DNA from: Pseudomonas sp. 5P_3.1_Bac2
GTDB lineage: Bacteria > Pseudomonadota > Gammaproteobacteria > Pseudomonadales > Pseudomonadaceae
Direction of reading: 5' to 3'
Length of the DNA stretch: 64,000 bases
NCBI RefSeq assembly: GCF_025465995.1
Contig: NZ_JANLNY010000006.1
Location: 868,001 to 932,000, forward strand
Shown here piece after piece: positions 14,078-23,499 of this stretch. The position numbers and the translations under genes are program-made. Every line of letters starts with the position of its first letter. Positions within the stretch are counted from its first letter, which is position 1. Under the pieces are notes generated by a model. The model was not told where the DNA came from. It searched no databases and saw only the letters and a program-made list of their open reading frames with translations.

Positions 14078-14100
14078 AACGGCCTGCAGAGCAGGCCGTT
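14078..14100 (-). terminator. tpx terminator
   Basis: A perfect 10-bp stem (AACGGCCTGC, loop AGA, GCAGGCCGTT) followed on the minus strand by TTTTTATT. It lies 17 bp after the tpx stop and before the muxA region. Confidence 0.85.
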
Positions 14101-14117
14101 GGAATATCTGGCAACAC

Positions 14118-14618
14118 TTAAGCTAAAACGGCCAGCGCGGCGGCGTAATCCGGCTCGTTAGCAATCTCGCTGACCAGCTCGCTGTGCAGCACCTTATCGT
14201 GCTCATCCAAAACCACTACGGCGCGAGCCGCCAGACCGGCCAGCGGGCCGCTGCTGATGGCGACACCATAGTTAGCGAGGAACTCGGCGCCGCGCAGGGT
14301 CGACAGGTTAACCACGTTGTCCAGACCTTCGGCGCCGCAGAAGCGCGCTTGGGCAAATGGCAGATCCGCCGAGATGCACAGCACCACGGTGTTGTTCAGC
14401 GCATTGGCCTTAGCATTGAAGGTGCGTACCGAGGTGGCGCAGGTCGGCGTGTCGACGCTAGGGAAGATATTCAGCACTTTGCGCTTGCCGGCGTAGTTGC
14501 TCAGGCTGACATCGCTGAGGTTAGCCGCGACCAAGCTAAATGCCGGAGCTTGTGCGCCGACTTTCGGCAGTTGGCCGTTGATACTGACAGGGGAGCCTTT
14601 AAGCGTAACTTGGGACAT
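14118..14618 (-). CDS. tpx: Thiol peroxidase Tpx
   Basis: 166 residues, collinear with E. coli Tpx. It is an atypical 2-Cys peroxiredoxin that reduces hydroperoxides with thioredoxin. The peroxidatic Cys60 is in [14 protein letters not shown] and the resolving Cys94 in ARFCGAEGL; the C-terminus [12 protein letters not shown] is characteristic. The ATG at 14618 has AAGGAA at the right distance, whereas the upstream extension is unlike any Tpx. A strong terminator follows and the alanine symporter gene lies 73 bp upstream on the same strand. Confidence 0.96.
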   Translation of the reverse strand: MSQVTLKGSPVSINGQLPKVGAQAPAFSLVAANLSDVSLSNYAGKRKVLNIFPSVDTPTCATSVRTFNAKANALNNTVVLCISADLPFAQARFCGAEGLDNVVNLSTLRGAEFLANYGVAISSGPLAGLAARAVVVLDEHDKVLHSELVSEIANEPDYAAALAVLA

Positions 14619-14691
14619 GACAGCGTTCCTTGTGGCGGATAGAGAATGCGTAAGGGCTGCCAGCTTACCCGGCTTGGCAGCCCCTGCGCAG

Positions 14692-16041
14692 TTATTGTGA
14701 AGACTTAGCAAAATAGTCTTTCGTCAGCTTGATCACCACTGGGCACAGCAACAGCAGCGAGAGCAAGTTAGGCAGCGCCATCAACCCGTTCAGGGTGTCG
14801 GCCACCAGCCAGGCAAAATCCAGCTGGGAGATTGCACCAAACGGCACGGCCACCACCCAAATCAAACGAAACGGCAAAATCGCCTTGGTGCCCACCAGGT
14901 ATTCCCAGCAGCGCTCGCCGTAATAACTCCAGCCGAGGATGGTGGTAAAAGCAAACACCACCAGTGCCACGGTAAGGATATAGGCTCCGACACCGGGCAT
15001 GGCCGACTCGAAAGCCGCCGCCGACAGCACCGCACCGCTAGCGCCGCTGGTCCAGACCCCCGAGCAGATAATCGCCAGGCCGGTCATGGAGCAGATGATG
15101 ATGGTGTCGATAAAAGTCCCGATCATGCCGATCAATCCCGAACGCACCGGGCTGCTGGTCGTCCCTGCGGCCTGAGCGATACCGGCAGTACCCAGGCCGG
15201 CTTCGTTGGAGAAAATCCCCCGCGCCACGCCAAAGCGAATCGCCGCCAACACCGCTGCACCGGCAAAGCCACCCGTGGCCGCAGCCGGGGTAAAGGCATA
15301 GGTAAAGATGGTGCTGAAGGCTTCTGGGATGCGCTCGGCGTGCACGATCAGTACGGTCAGCGAGGCGATGATATAGCCCACGCACATCAGTGGCACCAGG
15401 GCGGCTGCCACCGTGCCAATGCGTTTAATCCCGCCAAGAATCACCAGGCCGACTACCGCCATGGTCACCACGCCCGTGAGCCACAACGGGATCTGGAAGG
15501 TGTCGTGCAGCGCCGCCGCCATGCTGTTCACCTGGACCATGTTGCCGATGCCAAAACCGGCAAAGCCGCCGAAGATGGCGAACAACGTCCCCAGCCAAAT
15601 CCACTTGGGGCCTAGGCCATTTTTGATCGCATACATCGGCCCGCCGACGAACTCACCACGCGCGTCCTTCTCGCGGTAATGCACGGCCAGCACCACTTCA
15701 CAGTACTTGGTGGCCATGCCGACCAAGGCGGTGCACCACATCCAGAACAACGCACCCGGGCCGCCTAAGAAGATCGCCGTGGCCACGCCGGCAATATTGC
15801 CAGTGCCGACGGTGGCGGCCAGACAGGTCATCAGCGCTTGGAAGGGGCTGATTTCGCCGCTGTCACTGTCGCCCTTCTGCCGCCCCTGCCAAGTCAGCTT
15901 AAAACCCGCGCCGATTTTGCGCAGCGGCATAAAGCCCAGGCGCAGCATGAGATAGAACCCGGTACCGAGGATCGCCACCAACATCGGTGGGCCCCATACC
16001 AGTGAGTTGATTGAATTGACCAGACTGGAAATAACATCCAT
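14692..16041 (-). CDS. Sodium:alanine/glycine symporter (AGCS family)
   Basis: 449 residues with about ten or eleven hydrophobic segments. Family signatures are [20 protein letters not shown] near the N-terminus, [18 protein letters not shown] (the helix with the TGNI ion/substrate site) and [20 protein letters not shown] proteins take up alanine or glycine with sodium. The start at 16041 follows AAGGA seven bases upstream; longer in-frame starts have no ribosome site. I looked for a glycine riboswitch in the 260-bp upstream gap and did not find one. Substrate preference cannot be fixed by eye. Confidence 0.9.
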   Translation of the reverse strand: MDVISSLVNSINSLVWGPPMLVAILGTGFYLMLRLGFMPLRKIGAGFKLTWQGRQKGDSDSGEISPFQALMTCLAATVGTGNIAGVATAIFLGGPGALFWMWCTALVGMATKYCEVVLAVHYREKDARGEFVGGPMYAIKNGLGPKWIWLGTLFAIFGGFAGFGIGNMVQVNSMAAALHDTFQIPLWLTGVVTMAVVGLVILGGIKRIGTVAAALVPLMCVGYIIASLTVLIVHAERIPEAFSTIFTYAFTPAAATGGFAGAAVLAAIRFGVARGIFSNEAGLGTAGIAQAAGTTSSPVRSGLIGMIGTFIDTIIICSMTGLAIICSGVWTSGASGAVLSAAAFESAMPGVGAYILTVALVVFAFTTILGWSYYGERCWEYLVGTKAILPFRLIWVVAVPFGAISQLDFAWLVADTLNGLMALPNLLSLLLLCPVVIKLTKDYFAKSSQ

Positions 16042-16224
16042 ACGCATATCCTTATTCTTGTAGTGAATGCGAGGGCTCTCGCGCGTCCATTGCCCGCAGC
16101 GGCCATCGTGCTCTGTGTAAACACGACGGCGGGCCCGCACCCGAGGTGCACGGCCCAGGCAGCGCTGGGGCGCTCAGTATAGGAAGACTGGAATAGACGA
16201 TTTCACTAATTAGAAGTATTCGCC

Positions 16225-16281
16225 CGGTGGATTTGAGCGATTGATGCGATTAAAACGCGACTTAGTTAATGAAATCCACCG
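16225..16281. repeat. Spaced inverted repeat between agcS-like gene and tamB
   Basis: A 10-bp perfect inverted repeat (CGGTGGATTT at 16225-16234, AAATCCACCG at 16272-16281) separated by 37 bp. It sits just past the tamB stop and upstream of the symporter gene. It could end tamB transcription or be an operator; neither is supported by a T-tract or a known motif. Confidence 0.4.
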
Positions 16282-16302
16282 AATTGACTGTTGTTTACCC
16301 GG

Positions 16303-19300
16303 TCAGAAATCGCGCCGGTAGAACAAATCCAGAGAGCTGGCCAGGCCGCTGGCCGCTTCCAAAAACAGCTTGCGGGTCAGCTCGTAGCGCAAGGCGATGG
16401 TGTTGGCGGGCTCAAACACACCCACGCCGTAGCGCAAGCTCAAGCGCTCCGAGAGTTGCCCGCTGGCCACCACGCTGGTGGTCGCCCCCGAGCCTTGGGT
16501 ATCCAGGCTGAAATCACTGATGCCCAAGTCTTGGGCGACGTTATTAATCAGTGGCGCACCCCCTGCCATGCCCAGAGCCAGGGCGGCCTGGGCGAGCATA
16601 TTGTTGTCACCACTGCTTTGGTTCAGTGGCCGGCCCAGCACCAGATAGGACAGCGCTTGTTCCTGACTCATGGCCGGCTCGGAGAACACTTCCGAGCTGG
16701 GCGCCGTGGCGCTGCCGGTCAAACGCAAACCAGCGGTCACGTCATCGACCTTGCGCACTGCCTCCACATCAATAAAGGGCTCATCAATCGGCCCGGTGAA
16801 GAGAATCCGCGCCCGGCGGATATTCAAGCGCTGCCCGTAAGCGCGAAAGCGCCCCTTGTTCAGCGCCAGTTCACCGCGGGCGTCCAGGTCATTGCCGATA
16901 TGCAGGCGTCCGGCCACCTCAGCGGTTAAGCCAAAGCCTTTAAAGCTCAGGCGCTCCTGACCGACCTGCACGTCAATGTCCATGGCGATAGCCGGGCCTG
17001 CGCTGCTGGCTGTGCTCTGCCCGACCACCTTGGCATCCTTAGACAGTTGCACGGTGGACGGCGGCAACTCCCGCACTTCAATGGCACCTTTGGGGATCAG
17101 CACGCTACCGCTGACCGCCAATTGCTGCTGGGCCAAGGTCAGGCGCAAATCTGGGCTCACTTCCAGGTTGGCGTAAGGTTCAACACTGACCGGTAGCTGA
17201 CTGCCCTTGAGGCTAAGCTCGGCGTTTAAGCCTGCGGCCCAGCTCATCTGCCCTTGCAGCTTGGCCTGGCCGACTGCGCCGCTGCGCCATCCGCCATCCA
17301 GTTGTAATTGCTGCCCCTGGATCTGCGCCAACAGCTGCACATCCTGCAGATTCATGGGTAATTCACCACCGGCCACGGTGCCGTCAACCAAGCGCAACGA
17401 GCCGTTGATTTGTGGCGCAAGCAACGAGCCGCTGATCTCACCATTGCCGCGCAACTGCCCGCTGAGTTGTTCAACCATGGGCACAAAGGGCCGGGCAATG
17501 GCCAGATCCAAGCCGCTCAAGTTAAAGCTGCCGCGAATCGGTTTGCTCGCCGGGCGCGGATCAATCTGGCTAGTCACCTGCAACTGGCCGATTCTCGGGC
17601 CGCGCAGTTCTAGATTGGCATCGATCCGCTGGGGCTTCAGTTGCACCTTGAGGTTGAGCGCCTCATAGGCGAAGTCCAGCCAGTTCTGCTGCTCTTTGAC
17701 CCGCCACAGACCGCTGCCGGCATCCACGTTGATGGTGCCGCTCGGCCCAGCCTGAGTGACTTGCAACTGCAGCGTGCCGTTTAGCTCTCCTTGCCAGGCG
17801 AAATCAGGCGGCAACCAAGGCTGCAAGCTGGCCATGGAGAGGTTGCGCAGCTGCATATCCAGCTTGGGTTGCGGCAGGATTTGCTGACGTTGACCACAGA
17901 GGCTAGCCGCGCCGGAGCGCCAACAGTGGGCACCCACACTCAGGCTGCCGTCGGCTAGGCGCTCGATACTGGCGGGCTGCTGCAAGCGCCAGTCCTGCGG
18001 CCCGCTGCGCAGTTGGGCGCGCGCCAAATTACCGCGCCAGTTGCCTTGGCTTAGGCCGCCACTGAGCGCCGCCTCGGCCTGTAGCAGCGGGCCTGTTAAA
18101 TCTAGTTGCAGCTCCTGGCGAGCCAGATCACCACTGCCTTTAACGTGCAGCTGGCCGATTTGCTGGTCAGCACTGACAATGCCCGCTGCGAGTAAATCCA
18201 CCTGCGCTTGCTGCTGGCTATTTAAACGCCCGGCGAGGGTCAAGGTGCTGATGCGCTGCTGCTCAAAACCGAGGTTGGCACCTTTTAGATCCAGGCTGCC
18301 CTGTGGCGCGTTAAGGCTGCCAGCCAGTGCCAGTTGGCCATTTAACGTCCCTTGCAGGCCCGGCCACAGTTGGCCCAGACGCGGCATGGCGATCTCCAGC
18401 TGGCCCTCAAGCTGCTTGGCCCATTGGCCTTGGCCACTGATGCGGTTATCACCCAAGCGCAGCTCTAGCTGGCGTAAAGCACCCGCCGCCAGGCTGCCGC
18501 TGTACTGGCCCTGCAACAGGGTCGGCTGGTTACGCAAGCGACCTTGAATCGCCAGCGCCGCGTCGAACTGCTGCAAATCCCCCTTACTGTTGATCGAACC
18601 AGCAAGGTTACCGGGCAGCTCCGCCAGCCAATAAGACGGATCAAACTGGCTCAGTTGCAACTGCACCTGCCACTTCAGCGCATCGGCAAAACCTAAGCTC
18701 ACCTGCCCCTCAGCCTTGCCTTGGCCGGCTTGCAACTGCACTTCGGGCAGATGGACATTGCTTAAGTCGCCACTGACCGGACTTTGCAGGCTAAAGGCGC
18801 CGGCGGGGCCATCGAGGTCCGCGCTAAAGTTGCCGAGGTAATTGCCATTGGCATAGGACAACTCGGCGTTTAGCTGTTTGAGTGCGACCTGCGGCGGCTG
18901 CTCCAGCGGATAGAGGCGCTGCCAAGGGAAGTCGGTCCAGTGCAGCTTGGCTTCAGCGCTCAGCCCTTCAGCCCAGTTCAACTGGCCAGTAAGCGCCAGT
19001 TGTTGCTGCTCATTGGCGCTGAGGTCGAGCGCTTGTAAGTCCAGACCATCGGCCTTGAGCAGGCCTTTTAGGGTTAACGGGATTGGCCCCTGCTCGGCCG
19101 CGACCAAGGCACTGCCATTGAGCGCGTAGCCTTTGCGCAAATCACCGATGGCTTCAAGCTTGGTGTGCTCAAGCGTCAGCGAATCCGGCAGCTGTGGGCT
19201 GGCTTTAAACTGTGCGACGGCGATCTGTACCTGCGCGGGCAAGTGCTGCAACAGCGGCTCGACCCAACCGCTGACGCTCCCTTGCAGATAACCGCTGCTG

Positions 19301-19962
19301 CGCGCCGCAACCTGCAAGCGCTGCTGCAAGTCGCCGGCCACTTCGATGGCCAGCTGCCAGGGTTGTTGTTGCACCTCGGGCAAGCTGAGCTGGCCACTGA
19401 CCTTAAGCGGCCAGTTACCACTGGGGTCTAACTGCCCAGTGGCGTCGAGCTTAAGCCCTGCCGCGCTGAGCTTAAGGCTGTCGATTTGCATGCCTTGGCT
19501 ATTCCAGTGCGCCACCAACTGCGCGCTTTGCAATTGCTCGCTGGCGTTGTAGCTGAGACTGGCCAGTTGCACGTCACCCAGTTGTATCGCCAAGGGCAAA
19601 CGCAGCGCCGGCAAACTGATGGGCGCGTCATCCGGGCTGGACTCACTAGGCGCGAAATTCAGGCTGATCGGCCCACTGTGCAGGCGCTCAACACATAGGG
19701 TCAGGTGTAACAGGCAAGCCGGTGACCAGCTCATCTGTGGCCCTTGCAGCTCAACGCTGTCGTCACCTTGCTGCCAGCGCACGCGCTCAGCCTGCCAAGT
19801 GCCGCCTAACTGACCGCTAAAGCCGTGCACGCTGAGCCCTGGGATTTGCCCTAGCAGCCAGCGGCTCCCCGCCTCACTCGCCAGGGCTAGGTAAACACTG
19901 ATCACCAGCAACAGCACCAGGCTCAGCAGTAACAGCCCGGCGCGTTTTAACCAGCGCGTCAT
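16303..19962 (-). CDS. tamB: Translocation and assembly module TamB
   Basis: 1219 residues. A single N-terminal membrane anchor (LLLLSLVLLLVISVYLAL) is followed by a very long beta-rich repetitive body that would form the hydrophobic-grooved beta-taco, and a conserved DUF490/TamB domain over the last 300-400 residues (LGRPLNQSSGDNNML, ending in FLEAASGLASSLDLFYRRDF). TamB spans the periplasm, bridging the inner membrane to TamA, and AsmA-like relatives move phospholipids. The start overlaps the tamA stop (ATGA). No clear terminator follows, only the spaced inverted repeat. Confidence 0.94.
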   Translation of the reverse strand: MTRWLKRAGLLLLSLVLLLVISVYLALASEAGSRWLLGQIPGLSVHGFSGQLGGTWQAERVRWQQGDDSVELQGPQMSWSPACLLHLTLCVERLHSGPISLNFAPSESSPDDAPISLPALRLPLAIQLGDVQLASLSYNASEQLQSAQLVAHWNSQGMQIDSLKLSAAGLKLDATGQLDPSGNWPLKVSGQLSLPEVQQQPWQLAIEVAGDLQQRLQVAARSSGYLQGSVSGWVEPLLQHLPAQVQIAVAQFKASPQLPDSLTLEHTKLEAIGDLRKGYALNGSALVAAEQGPIPLTLKGLLKADGLDLQALDLSANEQQQLALTGQLNWAEGLSAEAKLHWTDFPWQRLYPLEQPPQVALKQLNAELSYANGNYLGNFSADLDGPAGAFSLQSPVSGDLSNVHLPEVQLQAGQGKAEGQVSLGFADALKWQVQLQLSQFDPSYWLAELPGNLAGSINSKGDLQQFDAALAIQGRLRNQPTLLQGQYSGSLAAGALRQLELRLGDNRISGQGQWAKQLEGQLEIAMPRLGQLWPGLQGTLNGQLALAGSLNAPQGSLDLKGANLGFEQQRISTLTLAGRLNSQQQAQVDLLAAGIVSADQQIGQLHVKGSGDLARQELQLDLTGPLLQAEAALSGGLSQGNWRGNLARAQLRSGPQDWRLQQPASIERLADGSLSVGAHCWRSGAASLCGQRQQILPQPKLDMQLRNLSMASLQPWLPPDFAWQGELNGTLQLQVTQAGPSGTINVDAGSGLWRVKEQQNWLDFAYEALNLKVQLKPQRIDANLELRGPRIGQLQVTSQIDPRPASKPIRGSFNLSGLDLAIARPFVPMVEQLSGQLRGNGEISGSLLAPQINGSLRLVDGTVAGGELPMNLQDVQLLAQIQGQQLQLDGGWRSGAVGQAKLQGQMSWAAGLNAELSLKGSQLPVSVEPYANLEVSPDLRLTLAQQQLAVSGSVLIPKGAIEVRELPPSTVQLSKDAKVVGQSTASSAGPAIAMDIDVQVGQERLSFKGFGLTAEVAGRLHIGNDLDARGELALNKGRFRAYGQRLNIRRARILFTGPIDEPFIDVEAVRKVDDVTAGLRLTGSATAPSSEVFSEPAMSQEQALSYLVLGRPLNQSSGDNNMLAQAALALGMAGGAPLINNVAQDLGISDFSLDTQGSGATTSVVASGQLSERLSLRYGVGVFEPANTIALRYELTRKLFLEAASGLASSLDLFYRRDF

Positions 19963-21695
19963 AGCTCAGGCCCCATGGAGAAGTGCAGACGGATGCCGCC
20001 GTCAGCATCCAGCGCGTGGGCTAGGTCCAGGCGCAGCGGGCCTAATGGCGAGACCCAGCGCACGCCAACGCCTACCGCGCTTTTTAGCGAGGGCAAATCG
20101 AGGGAGTCGAAGCTGTTACCCGTGTCGTAAAAGCTCGCCAGACGCCATTTTTCGGTGAGGCTGTATTGATACTCGGCACTGGCGGCGAGCATATAGCGTC
20201 CGCCGACCTTGTCGCCGTCGCGGTTTTCCGGAGACAGGCTTTGGTAGTCATAACCGCGCACACTTTGGTCGCCGCCGGCAAAGAAGCGCAGCGACGGCGG
20301 CACCTTGCTAAAGCCGCCGGACTCAGTGCCGCCCACGGCGACCCGGGCGAGGAAACGATGGTTATCAAATACGGTGGTAAGGCCCTTAAGCTGCACATTG
20401 GCGTGCAACACATTGGCATCCGACAGCAGCCCTTGGGCCGCAGCGGCCATTTCAAACTGCACGCGATAGCCGTTGTGCGGGTCGATATTGTTGTCGCTGC
20501 GCAGCAATGAGTAGCTTAAGCCCGGCATCAACAGCGTGCTTAAGCCGGAGTCGCCGCCTAAGTTGTATTCCTCACGCTGCCACTTGAGCGAGATCACCCG
20601 CTGCCAGCCGTTGGCCTGCTGGCTGTGCCACTCGGGGCCGACCTTTAACAAACGGCTGCGGCTGTCGGTGTTGGCGATTTCCTCTGCTTGGTAGCCACCG
20701 GCGATGCGCAACTTATCGGTGAGCGGCGCCTGCAGCGGGATGTCGTACCACAGGCCGACGTTTTGCCGGGGGGCCGACAGCTCCAGCTCGGCGCCGTAGC
20801 TGTGGCCTTGCGGGTTGGCCCAGTGCCGCGTCCAATCCGCCCTGCCCCGTGGCCCGACGTCGGTCGAAAAGCCCAGGCCCAAGCCCATGCTGCGTGGTTT
20901 GCGGGCCTGTAGCTGGACTTCAACAGGGATGACTTCAGCGGCGGCCTGAGTAGGATTGGCATCCACCTGCACGCTGTCGAAATAGCCGCTGGAACGCAGG
21001 GCCTGATACAGCTCGGCGATTAGCGCGGAGTCGTACTCGGTGGGCGTCTTAAACGGCAACATGCGCCGCAGCAGGTCTTCATCGAACGGCGCATCGCCAC
21101 TAAAGCTCACGGCGCCGAGCTGATAGCGCGGGCCGCTGACGTACACCAGCTCAATATCGGCAAAGCCACCTTCAGGGTCGATCAAGAAATTTTGCTGGGC
21201 AAAATGTCCGGCAAAAAAACCGTAACGGGAGGCTTGGTTCTGGATCAGGCGCTTGGCGTCTTCGTAATGGCCGTGGTTGAGCACCGCGCCAGGGCGTAGC
21301 TGCTCGCTGTCTGGCAGTTGGAAAGCCTTCAGGCTGCTGGCCGGGCCTTCGACACGCAGGGTCACGTTACGCAGACGCAAGGGCTCGCCGGGCTCAACAC
21401 GCAGGGTCAGACGTTTGGTTTTGTTGCCGTCCACTTCACTGCTGATTTGCGCATGGTAGTAACCCAGCGCCTGCGCGGCTTTGTTGGCCTGAACTTCGGC
21501 GACCCGGCGATAACGCTGCAAGTCTTCCTCATTGCGCTCACCGAGATTGCCGATATGGCCCTCGATATTCTTCTTCAGTGCGCTGTTGCTGGGCTTAACC
21601 TCCACGCGCAGCTGAGCCTCGGCCCACGCCGCATCGCATAACAGAATGGCCACCAACCCTAGCGTAAAACGCCAAACACTAATAAAAACAAGCAT
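19959..21695 (-). CDS. tamA: Outer-membrane translocation/assembly protein TamA
   Basis: 578 residues, the usual TamA size. A signal peptide (ending AAWA near residue 25) precedes three POTRA-like repeats, then an Omp85 beta-barrel with the RPRGRADWTRHW-type start and FFAGGDQSVRGYDY, the VRGF/Y motif of loop 6 in BamA-family proteins. The C-terminus ends in a barrel strand (GGIRLHFSMG). It pairs with TamB to insert or traffic outer-membrane components. The ribosome site before 21695 is poor. The GNAT gene lies 96 bp upstream on the same strand and may share a transcript. Confidence 0.93.
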   Translation of the reverse strand: MLVFISVWRFTLGLVAILLCDAAWAEAQLRVEVKPSNSALKKNIEGHIGNLGERNEEDLQRYRRVAEVQANKAAQALGYYHAQISSEVDGNKTKRLTLRVEPGEPLRLRNVTLRVEGPASSLKAFQLPDSEQLRPGAVLNHGHYEDAKRLIQNQASRYGFFAGHFAQQNFLIDPEGGFADIELVYVSGPRYQLGAVSFSGDAPFDEDLLRRMLPFKTPTEYDSALIAELYQALRSSGYFDSVQVDANPTQAAAEVIPVEVQLQARKPRSMGLGLGFSTDVGPRGRADWTRHWANPQGHSYGAELELSAPRQNVGLWYDIPLQAPLTDKLRIAGGYQAEEIANTDSRSRLLKVGPEWHSQQANGWQRVISLKWQREEYNLGGDSGLSTLLMPGLSYSLLRSDNNIDPHNGYRVQFEMAAAAQGLLSDANVLHANVQLKGLTTVFDNHRFLARVAVGGTESGGFSKVPPSLRFFAGGDQSVRGYDYQSLSPENRDGDKVGGRYMLAASAEYQYSLTEKWRLASFYDTGNSFDSLDLPSLKSAVGVGVRWVSPLGPLRLDLAHALDADGGIRLHFSMGPEL

Positions 21696-21791
21696 TAAAC
21701 GATGCTAGCACAGCTCATGAGTGGCAGGTTTGAGCGACCGATTAACAGATAGTTGCGGGACAGCAGGACAAATAGCCCGCTGCCCTGAACT

Positions 21792-22433
21792 TTAAGCGGT
21801 GGCCGCCTGCAAGTGCGTATCGATCGGATGATAAAACACATGCTCGATGATGGGGCCAATCGCCACTTCGCCCAGCAACTGGTAACCCTGGCGCCGGTAG
21901 AAATCCAGGTAATGCGGGTTGCCGGTATCGACCACCACCCCGGACGAGCTGGCATCCTCGGCGCACCAGCCGTACAGCGCCTCTAGCAGTTGCTCACCGT
22001 AGCCCTGGCCCTGAAATTCCGGGTGTACACACAGCAGTGGCAGCATGTGATAGCTGCCAACCGGCAGGCAGTTGCGCACGGCCGCTTGATAATCCAAGTA
22101 GCGCTTGGTGCAACGAAAGCCGATGGTCAGCAGCATGCGCATCCGCCAAGCCCAGCTTTCATACAAAGCAAAGCGTTGCTGCGGCGGCTGGATCATGGCC
22201 ATGCCGATCAGGCGGTCGTCGTGGAGCAAACCAATGGCCGGCAAATCCTCGCCAAAGTGCTGTTGCACCAGCTCACGCACCACCGCGCGCACGCGTTGGT
22301 CATAGCCGCCGCGCTCGCTCTCAAACAGGTAAGCAAAGGTGGGATCGTGACGATAGGCGTGATACAGCAACGAACGGGCTTCACGACTGAAGGTGCCATC
22401 TAACAGACGGACTTCGGCTAGGCAGGTGGGCAT
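21792..22433 (-). CDS. GNAT-family N-acetyltransferase
   Basis: 213 residues from the ATG at 22433, with AGAGGT upstream; the longer frame lacks similarity and overlaps the xthA promoter region. The acetyl-CoA loop is visible in [21 protein letters not shown] (Q-x-x-G-x-G type). A following [20 protein letters not shown] is the usual GNAT motif B, with the conserved tyrosine/phenylalanine helix. The layout resembles the small-molecule acetyltransferases commonly annotated in Pseudomonas next to unrelated genes. The substrate is unknown. Confidence 0.85.
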   Translation of the reverse strand: MPTCLAEVRLLDGTFSREARSLLYHAYRHDPTFAYLFESERGGYDQRVRAVVRELVQQHFGEDLPAIGLLHDDRLIGMAMIQPPQQRFALYESWAWRMRMLLTIGFRCTKRYLDYQAAVRNCLPVGSYHMLPLLCVHPEFQGQGYGEQLLEALYGWCAEDASSSGVVVDTGNPHYLDFYRRQGYQLLGEVAIGPIIEHVFYHPIDTHLQAATA

Positions 22434-22577
22434 CGGGTTGACCTCTGTTCTTGTAGAATTTTGTGGGCCTTGGGCCAACTTAGCACCGACACCGCCCGGC
22501 TGCCACAGACTGGCAGGCCCAAGTGCATATGGGCTAGGATCGACGGTTTCCCCACGCAAGCTGCAGGACTGCCGCCC

Positions 22578-23390
22578 ATGAAGATCGTTTCCTTCAATAT
22601 CAATGGCCTACGTGCACGGCCAGAGCAATTGGCAGCACTGATCGAAAAACATCAGCCGGATGTCATTGGCCTACAAGAAACCAAAGTGGCCGACGAACAG
22701 TTTCCCGAGGAATCGATCCGCGCCCTCGGTTATCACGTGCACTACCACGGACAAAAAGGCCACTACGGCGTGGCCCTGCTCTCGCGCCAAGAACCCATCA
22801 GCGTGCATAAAGGCTTCCCCGGCGATGAAGAAGACGCCCAGCGACGTTTTATCTACGCCACTTTCAAAGACGCACAAGGTCAGCCGATCACCATCATGAA
22901 CGGCTACTTCCCCCAGGGCGAAAGCCGCGATCATGCGACCAAGTTCCCGGCTAAGCGGCGTTTCTACGCCGATCTGCAAAGTTTGCTGGAGAGTCAGTTC
23001 GATCCGCAGCAAGCGCTGGTAGTCATGGGCGACATTAATATCTCCCCCGAAGACTGCGATATCGGCATTGGTGAGCCGAATCGCCTGCGCTGGCTGAAAA
23101 CCGGCAAATGCAGCTTCCTCCCGGAAGAGCGCGAATGGCTGGCGACCTTGAAAAACTGGGGGCTGGTCGACAGCTTCCGCACCCTGCATCCGCAAGTTAA
23201 TGACCGCTTTAGTTGGTTCGACTACCGCAGCCGCGGCTTTGAGGACGAGCCTAAGCGCGGCCTGCGCATTGACGTCATCCTTGCCTCGCAGGCCTTACAA
23301 AATCGTCTGCAAGACGCCGGGGTCGACTACGAGCTGCGCGGTATGGAGAAGCCCTCGGATCACGCGCCGATCTGGCTGACGCTGAGCTAA
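22578..23390 (+). CDS. xthA: Exodeoxyribonuclease III
   Basis: 270 residues, collinear with E. coli XthA, the AP endonuclease/3' exonuclease of base-excision repair. All exonuclease-endonuclease-phosphatase motifs are present: [23 protein letters not shown] (metal-binding Glu), [35 protein letters not shown] and [10 protein letters not shown] with the catalytic histidine. I start it at [10 protein letters not shown] (22578), the canonical N-terminus, with AGGA upstream. The upstream in-frame extension is not part of the family. It is divergent from the GNAT gene. Confidence 0.96.
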   Translation: MKIVSFNINGLRARPEQLAALIEKHQPDVIGLQETKVADEQFPEESIRALGYHVHYHGQKGHYGVALLSRQEPISVHKGFPGDEEDAQRRFIYATFKDAQGQPITIMNGYFPQGESRDHATKFPAKRRFYADLQSLLESQFDPQQALVVMGDINISPEDCDIGIGEPNRLRWLKTGKCSFLPEEREWLATLKNWGLVDSFRTLHPQVNDRFSWFDYRSRGFEDEPKRGLRIDVILASQALQNRLQDAGVDYELRGMEKPSDHAPIWLTLS

Positions 23391-23433
23391 GCCACTGATT
23401 ACTTTCGCTTAAAAGCCTATAGCGGACAAATGG

Positions 23434-23462
23434 CTGTCATCTGACAGTCATTTGTCTGTCTT
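23434..23462 (+). promoter_or_regulatory. Candidate PhoB (Pho) box with three direct repeats
   Basis: Three 7-mers, CTGTCAT, CAGTCAT and CTGTCTT, are separated by exactly 4 bp (CTGA, TTGT), giving the 11-bp period of tandem PhoB sites (CTGTCAT consensus). The first copy matches fully and the others differ by one base each. It lies 37 bp before a PstS-like gene, which fits. The same stretch also forms a near-perfect 15-bp inverted repeat (GACAAATG...CATTTGTC), so a hairpin/terminator role after xthA is the alternative. Confidence 0.6.
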
Positions 23463-23499
23463 ATCTTCCCGGCTGCCCTTTCCTCTAGGTAGCCCGTCA

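Noticed and set aside
16042..16300. Glycine riboswitch before the sodium:alanine symporter gene
   Set aside because: The conserved GGAGAG and tandem aptamer pattern is absent; only a possible TATACT -10 and the spaced repeat are present.
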